Source: Betaproteobacteria bacterium
GTDB taxonomy: Bacteria; Pseudomonadota; Gammaproteobacteria; Burkholderiales; Casimicrobiaceae
Reading direction: 5' to 3'
Length of the DNA: 64,000 nt
NCBI GenBank assembly: GCA_016861105.1
Contig: BOKS01000015.1
Span: forward strand, 62,001-126,000
Shown: positions 35,477 to 44,045 of the stretch, piece after piece
Layout: each line of letters opens with the position of its first letter
Numbering within the stretch: the stretch's first letter is position 1
Notes under the pieces: model-generated
Seen by the model: the letters and a program-made list of their open reading frames with translations, nothing else
Told to the model about the DNA's origin: nothing
Database searches by the model: none
Program-made: the position numbers and the translations under genes

Positions 35477-38044
35477 ATGGCGCAGCAGGCCACGCTGGCA
35501 GGTCCCGGAGGCGGCGCTTCCGCCGGCGCCACGCCCGTGGCGGGCGCCGGCGCCATCCGCCTGCCGCTCTACCTCGCCATCGTCGCGCAGCTCGCGCTCG
35601 TCCTGCTGCTGTTCCGCCAGTACCAGATCGAGAGCGGCGCGTTCCTGCGGCTCGCGGTGCTCGCGTTCGCCGGCTTCGCCGTGCACGCGCTGCTGCCGCT
35701 CGCGTGGCGCCTGCCGTTCTTCCTCCTGCTGTCCGTCGCCGGGATCTTCGTGGCGATCGACGTCGCGAACGCGCTGTGGCTCATCGGCTGCGGCCTCGTG
35801 CTGATCGGCGTCGCCCACCTGCCGGCGCCGTTCCGCGTCCGCGTCGGGCTGCTGGTCGCGCTCGGCGCGGCGCTGGCGCTGATGCGCGCGCGCGTGGTCG
35901 AAGGTCCGATGCCGGAGGCCATCTGGCCGATCCTCGGATCGATGTTCATGTTCCGGCTGATCACCTACATGTACGACCTGCGCCACGAACAGGCGCCACC
36001 GTCGCCGGCGCGGACGCTGTCGTACTTCTTCCTTCTGCCCAACGTGTGCTTCCCGCTGTTCCCCGTCGTCGACTTCCGGACGTTCCGCCGCAGCCACTAC
36101 GACGACGACGCCTACCGCGTCTACCAGCTCGGCATCGACTGGATGGTGCGCGGCGTGATCCACCTCCTCGCCTACCGGTTCGTCTACTACCACCTCACGC
36201 TCGCGCCCGCGGAGGTCGTCGACCCGGCGACGCTCTCGCAGTACCTGGTGTCGAACTTCCTGCTCTACCTGCGCGTGTCGGGCCTGTTCCACCTCATCAT
36301 CGGCATGCTGTGCCTGTTCGGCTTCCGCCTGCCGGAGACGCACAACCGCTACCTGCTCGCCTCGAGCTTCACCGACTTCTGGCGGCGCATCAACATCTAC
36401 TGGAAGGACTTCATGCAGAAGGTCTTCTACTATCCGGCGCTGTTCCGGCTGCGCAGGCTGGGCACGACCGCCGCGATGGTGGTGGCCACGCTGTTCGTGT
36501 TCGTGCTGACGTGGTTCCTGCACGCGTGGCAGTGGTTCTGGCTGCGCGGGACCACGCTGCTCGTCGCGCAGGACGTCCTCTTCTGGACGTTCCTCGGCGC
36601 GCTCGTCGTCGTCAACGCGCTCTACGAGGTGCGCCACGGGCGCCGGCGCCGCCTCGGCGGCGGCCAGACGCCGCGCGAGTACGCGGGCCTCGTCGCGCGG
36701 CGCTACGCGACGTTCTGGGCGATCGCCGTCCTGTGGTCGTTCTGGACCTCCGAGTCGATCGCCGACTGGCTCGCGCTCTGGCCGGCGCTGCGCGGTCCGT
36801 GGAGCGCGTCGGCATTGCTCTACCCGGCGGTCGTCCTCGCCGTGATCGCGCTGGGCAGCGTCGAGCGCGGCGGCGTCCGCAACGTCAAGGGCGCGGCGCA
36901 GACCCCCGGCGAGGCGCTTCGCGTGCGCGCCGTCACCGTGGCGTCGATGGTCGCCCTCATCGTGGTCGGCGTCGAATCCGTGCACACGCGCCTCGGCACG
37001 GAGATCGCCACGACCGTGCACTCGCTGCGGTCCGGCCGCCTGAGCCGCCTCGACAGCGCGAAGCTCGAGCGCGGCTACTACGAGAGCCTGCTGTCCGTCG
37101 ACCGCTTCAATTCGCAGCTCTGGGAGGTCTACTCGAAGCGGCCCGCCAACTGGCTCGACACGCAGCACGCCCAGCTCAAGCGCTTCACCGGCGACTTCGC
37201 CCAGGTGGAGCTGATCCCGTCCTTCGTCTCGAACTCGAACTACGGGACGATCAGCACGAACCGCTGGGGCATGCGCGACCGCGACTACGCGCTCGCGCCG
37301 CCGCCCGGCACGTTCCGCATCGCGCTGCTCGGGCCGTCCAACGTGATGGGCTGGGGCGTGGGCGACGGCGAGACCTTCGAGGCGCTGCTCGAGGAGCGGC
37401 TGAACGCGTCGCGGCCGCCGGGCGCCACGGCCGTGGAGATCCTCAACTTCGCCGTGCCCGGCTACCAGCCGATGCAGCAGGTCGTCGCGGCGGACAAGGC
37501 CGCCCGGTTCGATCCCGACGCGCTGTACTACGTCGCGACCGGGCGCGAGCTCGCGCGCAACGCGGCCTACCTGATCGAGCTGGTCCGCAAGGGGCGCGAG
37601 ATTCCGTATCCCGCCCTGCGCGCCGTCGCCGACGAGGCGCGCCTCGACGCGGACCTCGAGGAGAGCGAGGCGAGCCGGCGGCTGCAGCCCTTCCGCGAGC
37701 GCCTGCTCGCGTGGACCTACGGCGAGATCGTGGCCACCGCGCGGCGCGCCGGCGCGCGGCCGGTGCTGCTGTTCCTCCCGCAGGCGCGCGCGGGCAGCTG
37801 GCAGGACGAGGTCGCGCAGCAGAACGCGATCGCCCGCGAGGCCGGCTTCGAGGTGATCAGCCTGCAGGGCGTCTACGACGGCCACGACATCGAGACGCTG
37901 CGCGTCGCCGAGTGGGACGAGCACCCCAACCGGCTGGCGCACCGGCTGATCGCCGAGCGGCTGCACGCGGCGCTCGCCGGTGCGCCGGCGCTGGTCGGCC
38001 GCGCCCAGCCCGCGGCCGCATCCCCACCATCCGGAGGACGCTGA
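35477..38044 (+). CDS. MBOAT acyltransferase fused to an SGNH/AlgX-DltD-like domain
   Basis: The 855-residue protein joins two functions usually encoded separately. Residues about 25-520 are a polytopic MBOAT region with many hydrophobic helices and the invariant histidine at 349 in TWFLHAWQWFWLRG. MBOAT proteins of this branch (DltB, AlgI, PatA) pass an acyl group across the membrane. Residues about 530-840 are a soluble SGNH-like domain with candidate nucleophile Ser621 in LLGPSNVMGWGVGDGETF and Asp814/His816 in EWDEHPNRLAHRL, the D-x-H pattern of AlgX/DltD-type proteins. ATG 35477 follows GAGGAGATCG. Its stop abuts the carrier-protein GTG. It heads a five-gene operon and resembles DltB fused to DltD. 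Confidence 0.85.
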   Translation: MAQQATLAGPGGGASAGATPVAGAGAIRLPLYLAIVAQLALVLLLFRQYQIESGAFLRLAVLAFAGFAVHALLPLAWRLPFFLLLSVAGIFVAIDVANALWLIGCGLVLIGVAHLPAPFRVRVGLLVALGAALALMRARVVEGPMPEAIWPILGSMFMFRLITYMYDLRHEQAPPSPARTLSYFFLLPNVCFPLFPVVDFRTFRRSHYDDDAYRVYQLGIDWMVRGVIHLLAYRFVYYHLTLAPAEVVDPATLSQYLVSNFLLYLRVSGLFHLIIGMLCLFGFRLPETHNRYLLASSFTDFWRRINIYWKDFMQKVFYYPALFRLRRLGTTAAMVVATLFVFVLTWFLHAWQWFWLRGTTLLVAQDVLFWTFLGALVVVNALYEVRHGRRRRLGGGQTPREYAGLVARRYATFWAIAVLWSFWTSESIADWLALWPALRGPWSASALLYPAVVLAVIALGSVERGGVRNVKGAAQTPGEALRVRAVTVASMVALIVVGVESVHTRLGTEIATTVHSLRSGRLSRLDSAKLERGYYESLLSVDRFNSQLWEVYSKRPANWLDTQHAQLKRFTGDFAQVELIPSFVSNSNYGTISTNRWGMRDRDYALAPPPGTFRIALLGPSNVMGWGVGDGETFEALLEERLNASRPPGATAVEILNFAVPGYQPMQQVVAADKAARFDPDALYYVATGRELARNAAYLIELVRKGREIPYPALRAVADEARLDADLEESEASRRLQPFRERLLAWTYGEIVATARRAGARPVLLFLPQARAGSWQDEVAQQNAIAREAGFEVISLQGVYDGHDIETLRVAEWDEHPNRLAHRLIAERLHAALAGAPALVGRAQPAAASPPSGGR

Positions 38045-38296
38045 GTGACGGACGCCATCCAGAGCGCGGTGAAGGAGTTCATCATGACCGAGTTCCTGCC
38101 CGGCGAGGACCCGGACGAGCTCACGCCGACGACGCCGCTGGTGACCGGCGGCATCCTCGACTCGATCGCCACGATGAAGCTGGTGCTGTTCATGGAGGAG
38201 CGCTACGGCGTGCGGCTCGAGGCGCACGAGACCGATCCGGAGCACCTCGACACGCTCGTCGACATCGCGGCGCTGATCCGCGCCAAGCGCGGCTGA
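38045..38296 (+). CDS. Acyl/peptidyl carrier protein
   Basis: The 83-residue carrier starts at GTG directly after the MBOAT-SGNH stop. Ser40 in TGGILDSIATMKLVLFME is the expected phosphopantetheine attachment site (the DSI variant of DSL). Acidic helices and the length match stand-alone carriers such as DltC or the PCPs of the pyrrole pathway (PltL/PigG type). It would hold the amino acid activated by the next gene product and present it to the oxidase and then to the MBOAT protein. A phosphopantetheinyl transferase gene is not in the window. Confidence 0.88.
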   Translation: MTDAIQSAVKEFIMTEFLPGEDPDELTPTTPLVTGGILDSIATMKLVLFMEERYGVRLEAHETDPEHLDTLVDIAALIRAKRG

Positions 38297-38306
38297 CGGC
38301 GGCGCG

Positions 38307-39872
38307 ATGGCCACGCGCGCGCTGCACGAGACGTTCACGCGCACGGCGGCGGCGTGGGGCGGGCGCACGGCCGTGGTGGAGCCGGGCCGCGGGGAGATCG
38401 ACTACGCCGGGCTCGACGGGCTCGCGGGGCGCGTGCGCGACCGGCTGGTCGCGCTCGGCGTGCGGCGCGGCGATCGCGTCGGCCTCTACCTGCCCAAGTC
38501 GATCGACGGCGTCGCGGCGATGCTCGGCATCCTGCAGGCCGGCGCGGCCTACGTCCCCGTGGACCCGGGCGCGCCCGCGCCGCGCTGCGCGTACATCCTG
38601 CAGCACTGCGACGTGCGGCTGGTGGTGGCCGAGGCCGGGCTCGCGGACCGCGTGCGGCCCGAGCTCGACGCGCTGGGCGCACGCCCCGGCTGGCTGGTCG
38701 TGGAGGCGCCGGGCGGCGGCCACGGGCTCGCGGCGGCGCTCGACCGGCTCGACGCCGCGTCGCCGGCGCCGGCTGCGCCCGTGCAATATCCCGCCGGCGA
38801 CGAGGTCGCGTACATCCTCTACACGTCGGGGTCGACCGGCAGGCCGAAGGGCGTCACGCTGTCGCACGAGAACGCCGTGAGCTTCGTCGACTGGTGCAGC
38901 GCGACGTTCGTGCCGACCGCCGACGACCGCTTCTCCTCGCACGCACCGTTCCACTTCGACCTGTCGATCCTCGACGTCCACGTGCCGCTGCACCACGGCG
39001 CGCGCCTGGTGCTGATCTCCGAGGAGTCGGGCAAGGACGCGATGCACCTCGCGTCGCTGATCGCGTCGCAGCGCATCAGCTGCTGGTACTCGGCGCCGTC
39101 GATCCTCGCGCTCCTCGCGCAGGTCGGCCGGCTCGAGGAGCACGACGCACGGTCGCTGCGGCTCGTGCTGTTCGCGGGCGAGGTGTTCGCGGTCAAGCAC
39201 CTGCGGGCCCTCACGGCCCGCTGGCCGCACCCGCGCTACTTCAACCTCTACGGGCCGACCGAGACGAACGTGTGCACGTTCCACGAGGTGCCGCTGCCGG
39301 TGCCCGACGAGCGCACGGCCCCCTACCCCATCGGGACCGTGTGCTCGCACCTGCGCGCACGCGTGGTCGACGACGCCGGCCGCGACGTCGATCCCGGCGC
39401 GGAGGGCGAGCTGTGCATCAGCGGCCGCGGCGTCATGCTGGGCTACTGGGCGCAGCCGGAGCTCGATGCGCGCGCCTTCCTCGTCGGCGACGACGGCACG
39501 CGCTGGTACCGCACCGGGGACATCGTGGTCGAGTCGGCGGGCGTCGGCTACACCTACCGCGGCCGGCGCGACCGCATGGTCAAGCGCCGCGGCTACCGCG
39601 TCGAGCTGGGCGAGATCGAGGCCGGCCTCTACCGCCACGCGCAGGTGAGGGAGGCGGCCGTGATCGCGCTTGCGGACGAGGAGGCCGGCGTGCGCATCCG
39701 GGCCTTCCTGGCGGCGCGCGGCGGCGCTCGCCCGTCGCTCATCGAGATGAAGCGCTTCTGCGCCGCGAACCTCCCGATGTACATGATCCCCGACCAGTTC
39801 AGCTGGTGCGACGAGCTGCCGAAGACGTCGACCGACAAGATCGACTACCAGCGCCTCAAGGCGCTGCCCTGA
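38307..39872 (+). CDS. Stand-alone amino acid adenylation enzyme, predicted prolyl-AMP ligase
   Basis: The 521-residue ANL-superfamily enzyme has the core motifs YILYTSGSTGRPKGVTLSH (A3), FNLYGPTETNVC (A5) and YRTGDIV (A7), and ends at the A10 lysine K511 in STDKIDYQ. Its layout is DltA-like, with no condensation domain. The ten pocket positions aligned to GrsA PheA read D218, L219, L222, Y261, L288, A290, L314, V322, C323, K511, i.e. DLLYLALVCK. As I recall, this is the proline code of stand-alone ligases such as PltF/RedM that feed pyrrole-2-carboxylate synthesis. It would therefore load proline on the adjacent carrier protein. The next gene starts one base after its stop. Confidence 0.82.
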   Translation: MATRALHETFTRTAAAWGGRTAVVEPGRGEIDYAGLDGLAGRVRDRLVALGVRRGDRVGLYLPKSIDGVAAMLGILQAGAAYVPVDPGAPAPRCAYILQHCDVRLVVAEAGLADRVRPELDALGARPGWLVVEAPGGGHGLAAALDRLDAASPAPAAPVQYPAGDEVAYILYTSGSTGRPKGVTLSHENAVSFVDWCSATFVPTADDRFSSHAPFHFDLSILDVHVPLHHGARLVLISEESGKDAMHLASLIASQRISCWYSAPSILALLAQVGRLEEHDARSLRLVLFAGEVFAVKHLRALTARWPHPRYFNLYGPTETNVCTFHEVPLPVPDERTAPYPIGTVCSHLRARVVDDAGRDVDPGAEGELCISGRGVMLGYWAQPELDARAFLVGDDGTRWYRTGDIVVESAGVGYTYRGRRDRMVKRRGYRVELGEIEAGLYRHAQVREAAVIALADEEAGVRIRAFLAARGGARPSLIEMKRFCAANLPMYMIPDQFSWCDELPKTSTDKIDYQRLKALP

Positions 39873-41021
39873 ATGGACTTCGCGCTCAGCGACGAGCAGA
39901 AGCTGCTGCGCGACAGCATCGTCCGCTTCGCGCAGGCCGAGCTCAACGACGGCGTGGCGGCGCGTGACCGCGCGGGCGCGTTCCCGCGCGAGCTGTGGCG
40001 CAAGTGCGCCGCCATCGGGCTGGCGGGACTCCCGGTGCCCGAGGACTACGGCGGCAGCAGCCTCGACCCGCTGTCGTGCGCGATCGCGCTGGAAGCCTTC
40101 GGCTACGGCTGCCGCGACGGGGGGCTGGTGTTCTCGACCTGCGCGCACCTGCTCGCCTGCGTCGCCCCCGTGCTCGCGCACGGCAGCGACGCGCAGAAGT
40201 CGCGCTGGCTCCCCGGGCTGTGCGACGGCACGTTCGTCGGCATGCACGCGATCACGGAGCCGGGCTCGGGATCGGACACGTTCGCGATGCGCACGCGCGC
40301 GGTCCCCGACGGCGACGGCTGGCGCCTGAACGGCACCAAGACGTTCATCTCCAACGCGCCCGTCGGCGACGTCGCCGTGGTGTTCGCGATCACCGACGCG
40401 GCGAAGGGCTTCCACGGCGGCTGCACGGCGTTCCTCCTCGACGCCGCGGCCCCGGGCGTGACGCGCGGCGCCGCGTTCGACAAGATGGGGCTGCGCACCT
40501 CGCCGGTCGGCGAGCTCGTCCTGCAGGACGCCTACGCGCCCGCGGAGGCCGTGCTCGGACGCGTGGGCGGCGGCGCCGCGGTGTTCGGGACGGCGATGGA
40601 CTGGGAGCGGTCGCTGCTCGTCGCCAGCCACGTCGGCACGATGACGCGGCTGCTCGAGACGTCGGTCGCCTACGCGCGCACGCGCACGCAGTTCGGCCAG
40701 CCGATCGGCAAGTTCCAGGCGGTCGCGCACCGGATCGCCGACATGAAGGTCGCGCTCGACGCGGCGCAGCTGCTCGCCTACCGCACGGCGTGGCGGCTGG
40801 GCCGCTCGCGCAGCATCGCGCTCGACGCGTCGGTCACCAAGCTGTTCGTCAGCGAGTCGCTGGTCAGGGTCGCGCTGGACGCCGTGCAGGTGCACGGCGG
40901 CTACGGCTTCATGGCCGACTACGAGGTCGAGCGCGCGCTGCGCGACGCGATCGGGGGCACGATCTACTCCGGCACCTCGGAGATGCAGCGCACGATCATC
41001 GCCCGCTGGCTGGGCCTGTGA
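39873..41021 (+). CDS. Acyl-CoA-dehydrogenase-family oxidase, predicted prolyl-carrier dehydrogenase
   Basis: The 382-residue flavoprotein has the family motifs MHAITEPGSGSDTFAMRT (FAD) and VQVHGGYGFMADYEVERALRDA. The position of the usual MCAD catalytic Glu (YEGTS) is Ser366 (IYSGTSEMQR). Instead Glu245 in AMDWERSLLVASHVG sits where isovaleryl-CoA dehydrogenase keeps its base. The same placement is expected for PltE/PigA/RedW enzymes that oxidise prolyl-PCP to pyrrolyl-PCP. With the proline-type ligase and carrier just upstream, oxidation of a carrier-bound prolyl group is the best reading. An ordinary fatty-acyl-CoA dehydrogenase is the alternative. Confidence 0.8.
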   Translation: MDFALSDEQKLLRDSIVRFAQAELNDGVAARDRAGAFPRELWRKCAAIGLAGLPVPEDYGGSSLDPLSCAIALEAFGYGCRDGGLVFSTCAHLLACVAPVLAHGSDAQKSRWLPGLCDGTFVGMHAITEPGSGSDTFAMRTRAVPDGDGWRLNGTKTFISNAPVGDVAVVFAITDAAKGFHGGCTAFLLDAAAPGVTRGAAFDKMGLRTSPVGELVLQDAYAPAEAVLGRVGGGAAVFGTAMDWERSLLVASHVGTMTRLLETSVAYARTRTQFGQPIGKFQAVAHRIADMKVALDAAQLLAYRTAWRLGRSRSIALDASVTKLFVSESLVRVALDAVQVHGGYGFMADYEVERALRDAIGGTIYSGTSEMQRTIIARWLGL

Positions 41022-41524
41022 ACCCGGACGAAGGCGCGGCCGGGCGGCCGCGCAGGCTGCTCGTCGTCTGGCACACGCAGTTCGGCGGCACCGGCCAGAT
41101 GGCCGCCGCCGCGATCGAGGGCGCGCGCAGCGTCGACGACGTGGCGACGATCGCCAGGCGCGCGGCCGAGGCGGGCGTCGACGACGTCCTCGCCGCCGAC
41201 GCGCTGCTGATCGGCTGCTCCGAGAACTTCGGCGGGATGGCCGGCATGCTCAAGGACTTCCTCGAGCGCATCTACTACCCGTGCGAGGGGCGCCTCGACG
41301 GCCGCGCGTGGAGCCACTTCGTGTGCTGCGGCAACGACGGGTCGGGCGCGATCCTGGGCCTCGAGCGCGTCGCCGCGGGCCTGCGGCTGAGGCGGGTGCA
41401 TCCCGGCGTGCTGTGGCAAGGCGGCCGCACCGATGCATCGCAGGTGGTGCCCGACGACGTGCTCGCAGCCTGCCGCGACCTCGGCGCGACGCTCGCCGCC
41501 GGGCTGGCCGCCGGCCTGTGGTAG
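41018..41524 (+). CDS. Flavodoxin-fold / NAD(P)H-dependent reductase-like protein
   Basis: The 168-residue protein has the FMN-phosphate-binding start LLVVWHTQFGGTGQMAAAAI and GCSENFGGMAGMLKDFLERI, the pattern of the flavodoxin/WrbA-like family. It begins at GTG overlapping the oxidase stop (GTGA), so it belongs to the same operon. It could pass electrons for the flavoprotein dehydrogenase or reduce a quinone. Neither is shown by sequence. It is the last plus-strand gene before a convergent phosphatase gene. Confidence 0.8.
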   Translation: MNPDEGAAGRPRRLLVVWHTQFGGTGQMAAAAIEGARSVDDVATIARRAAEAGVDDVLAADALLIGCSENFGGMAGMLKDFLERIYYPCEGRLDGRAWSHFVCCGNDGSGAILGLERVAAGLRLRRVHPGVLWQGGRTDASQVVPDDVLAACRDLGATLAAGLAAGLW

Positions 41525-41564
41525 CCGCGGGCGGCGCGGACGGCAGCCGCACCGCGCGCGAGCG

Positions 41565-42098
41565 TCACGAGGGCGCGCGCGCGTCCCCGGTGCGCAGCCC
41601 GCGGCCGACGTGCTCCAGCAGCCGCTCGCTCGCCTCCTCGACGAGGTCGAGCACGCGCTCGAAGCCGTCGAGACCGCCGTAGTAGGGATCCGGCACCTCG
41701 CGCACGCCGAGCGACGGCGCGAAGTCGAGGAACAGCCCGAGGTGGCCGTGGTGCGCGCGCGGGCGCAGCGCTTGCAGGTCGCGCAGGTTGGCCTCGTCCA
41801 TCGCGAGGATCCAGCGGAAGCGGTCGAAGTCGCCGGGCGCGACCTGCCGCGCGCGCAGCGGCGTCAGGTCGTAGCCGCGCTTCGCCGCGTGGGCGATCGC
41901 GCGCCGGTCGGGCGGCCTGCCGACGTGCCAGTCGCCGGTGCCCGCCGAGTCCACCACGATCCGCTGCGCGAGGCCGGCGCGCGCCGCGCGCTCGCGGAAC
42001 ACGGCCTCGGCCGTGGGCGAGCGGCAGATGTTGCCCAGGCACACGAAGAGCACCGACGCGTCGCGCGCCCTCCGGTTCGCTTCCTGCGTTCGTTCCAC
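41565..42098 (-). CDS. Low-molecular-weight protein-tyrosine phosphatase
   Basis: The P-loop VCLGNICRSPTAEAVF contains the CX5R active site, and the general-acid motif is DPYYGG near the C-terminus. Such enzymes dephosphorylate tyrosine kinases that control exopolysaccharide export, or arginine phosphate. A GTG start at 42098 gives 177 residues. An in-frame GTG at 42053 would give 162, closer to the family norm, so the N-terminus is uncertain. It converges on the acyl-transfer operon and diverges from the peptide-binding-protein gene. Confidence 0.9.
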   Translation of the reverse strand: MERTQEANRRARDASVLFVCLGNICRSPTAEAVFRERAARAGLAQRIVVDSAGTGDWHVGRPPDRRAIAHAAKRGYDLTPLRARQVAPGDFDRFRWILAMDEANLRDLQALRPRAHHGHLGLFLDFAPSLGVREVPDPYYGGLDGFERVLDLVEEASERLLEHVGRGLRTGDARAPS

Positions 42099-42253
42099 CG
42101 CTCCCCCGCCTCCCGCGCGGCCCAGCGCCAGCGCGCGGCCCTCGAGCCATTCTAGCGGCTCGCGCGCCGCCGGCCCGGCGCGCCTTGTGCGCGACGCCGC
42201 CCGGCCGGATGATGGCGGCACGCATCGTCCACCCTGCACGCGAACCGACGTCC

Positions 42254-44035
42254 ATGCTCCCCCTCCGCCCGCTGCTCGCCGTCCTGGCGCTGGTCCTCGC
42301 CTGCGCGTCCGCCCACGCCGCGCCCGATCCGCGCAAGGTGCTGCGCATCGGGCTGGACGACATCCGCAGCCTCGATCCGCAGCAGGGGACCGACCTCTAC
42401 TCCACGCGCGTCACCTCGCACATCTTCGAGTGCCTGTACGAGTTCGACTACCTCGCGCATCCGGCGAAGATCGTCCCCAACACCGCCGAGGCGCTGCCCG
42501 TCGTCACCGACGGCGGCCGCACCTGGACGATCCGCGTGAAGCGCGGCATCCGCTTCTCCGACGATCCCGCCTTCAAGGGCAGGCCGCGCGAGCTCGTCGC
42601 CGAGGACTACGTCTACTCGATCAAGCGCTGGCTCGACCCGAACCTGCGCAACGGCGGCGAGGCGACGCTCACCGACCTGCTGGAGGGCGCCCGCCCCGTG
42701 GTCGACGCCGCGCGCAAGCCCGGCGCGAAGTTCGACTACGACGCGCGCATCCCCGGGCTCGTGGCCACCGATCGCCACACGCTGCAGCTGCGGCTGACCA
42801 GGCCCGACTACACGGTGCTGGAGCGCCTCGCCTTCCTGCCGACGTCCGCCGTCGCGCGCGAGGTGATCGAGGCCGCGGGGGCCGACGTCATGTCGCGCCC
42901 GGTGGGCACCGGCCCCTACGTGCTCAGGGAGTGGGTGCGCTCCTCGCGCATCGTGCTCGAGGCCAATCCGCACTACCGCCGGACGACGTTCCCGGCGAGC
43001 GGCGAAGCGCAGCACCGGGCGCTGGTCGCGCAGATGAAGGACAGGACGTTTCCCGCGCTCGCGCGCATCGAGATCAGCATCATCCCCGAATCGGGCAGCG
43101 AGTACCTGACCTTCGAGCAGGGCGACCTCGACCTCGTCGCGATGACCGGGGACGTCGCCGCCCGCGCGCTGGACGGCACCAGCCTCAAGCCCGCGCTCGC
43201 GAAGCGCGGCATCGTCCACCACCGCTTCGGCGCGCCGACGCTGACCTACACCTACTTCAACATGGAGGACGCCGCCGTCGGCGGGTACACGAAGGAGCGC
43301 ATCGCGCTGCGGCGCGCGATCGCGATGGGCTTCAACACCGACGAGCTGATCCGCGTGCTCTTCAACGGCCACGCGCTGCCGGCCACGCAGCTGCTGCCGC
43401 CGGGCGTCCGCGGGCACGACGCGGGCGTGCCGGTGAAGTCGCTCTACGATCCCGCGGGCGCGCGCGCGCTGCTCGACCGCTTCGGCTTCCGCGACCGCGA
43501 CGGCGACGGCTACCGCGAGACGCCCGACGGCAAGCGGCTCGTGGTCACGCGGGGCACGCTGCCGGAATCGTGGTATCGCGAGGCGGACACGCTGTGGAAG
43601 AAGAACATGGATGCGATCGGCATCCGCATGCAGGTCCAGCAGCAGACCTTCGCCGAGCTGCTGAACCTCGCGCTCGCCGGCAAGCTGCCGATGTTCAACC
43701 TCGGCCTGCGCGCGCTGGAGCCGTCCGGGTACCTCGTGCTGCAGCAGCTGTGGGGCAAGGCGCCGCCCGCCACCAACCTCGCGCGCTTCCGCAACGACGA
43801 GTACGACGCGCTCTTCGAGAAGTGGCTGCAGACGCCTCCCGGCGGCGAGCGCGACGCGATGGCGCGCCGCATGTCCGACCTGGCGCAGGTGTACATGCCG
43901 ATGACGCTGCACACCAACGGCGTCGGCAACGTCCTGACCTACCCGTGGGTGCAGGGCTACTGGCCCACGCAGTTCGGGCTGCCGTGGAAGTACCTCGACG
44001 TGGATGCGGACATGCGGGAGAAGGCGAGGCGATGA
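42254..44035 (+). CDS. Family 5 extracellular (peptide/nickel-type) solute-binding protein
   Basis: The 593-residue secreted protein has a signal peptide (MLPLRPLLAVLALVLACASAHA). The SBP_bac_5 body follows: LRIGLDDIRSLDPQQGTDLY, then DGGRTWTIRVKRGIRFSDDP. Proteins of this family feed DppBCDF/OppBCDF-type importers for peptides, opines or heme. No permease or ATPase gene is next to it, so it is an orphan that may share a transporter encoded elsewhere. The ATG at 42254 was chosen for the intact signal peptide; upstream in-frame ATGs would spoil it. Confidence 0.9.
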   Translation: MLPLRPLLAVLALVLACASAHAAPDPRKVLRIGLDDIRSLDPQQGTDLYSTRVTSHIFECLYEFDYLAHPAKIVPNTAEALPVVTDGGRTWTIRVKRGIRFSDDPAFKGRPRELVAEDYVYSIKRWLDPNLRNGGEATLTDLLEGARPVVDAARKPGAKFDYDARIPGLVATDRHTLQLRLTRPDYTVLERLAFLPTSAVAREVIEAAGADVMSRPVGTGPYVLREWVRSSRIVLEANPHYRRTTFPASGEAQHRALVAQMKDRTFPALARIEISIIPESGSEYLTFEQGDLDLVAMTGDVAARALDGTSLKPALAKRGIVHHRFGAPTLTYTYFNMEDAAVGGYTKERIALRRAIAMGFNTDELIRVLFNGHALPATQLLPPGVRGHDAGVPVKSLYDPAGARALLDRFGFRDRDGDGYRETPDGKRLVVTRGTLPESWYREADTLWKKNMDAIGIRMQVQQQTFAELLNLALAGKLPMFNLGLRALEPSGYLVLQQLWGKAPPATNLARFRNDEYDALFEKWLQTPPGGERDAMARRMSDLAQVYMPMTLHTNGVGNVLTYPWVQGYWPTQFGLPWKYLDVDADMREKARR

Positions 44036-44045
44036 CGCAGGAAGT

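Noticed and set aside
39873..41021. Plain fatty-acid beta-oxidation acyl-CoA dehydrogenase
   Set aside because: Active-site Glu position, operon with carrier and proline-type ligase, and lack of beta-oxidation partners argue against it, though it is kept as the alternative.
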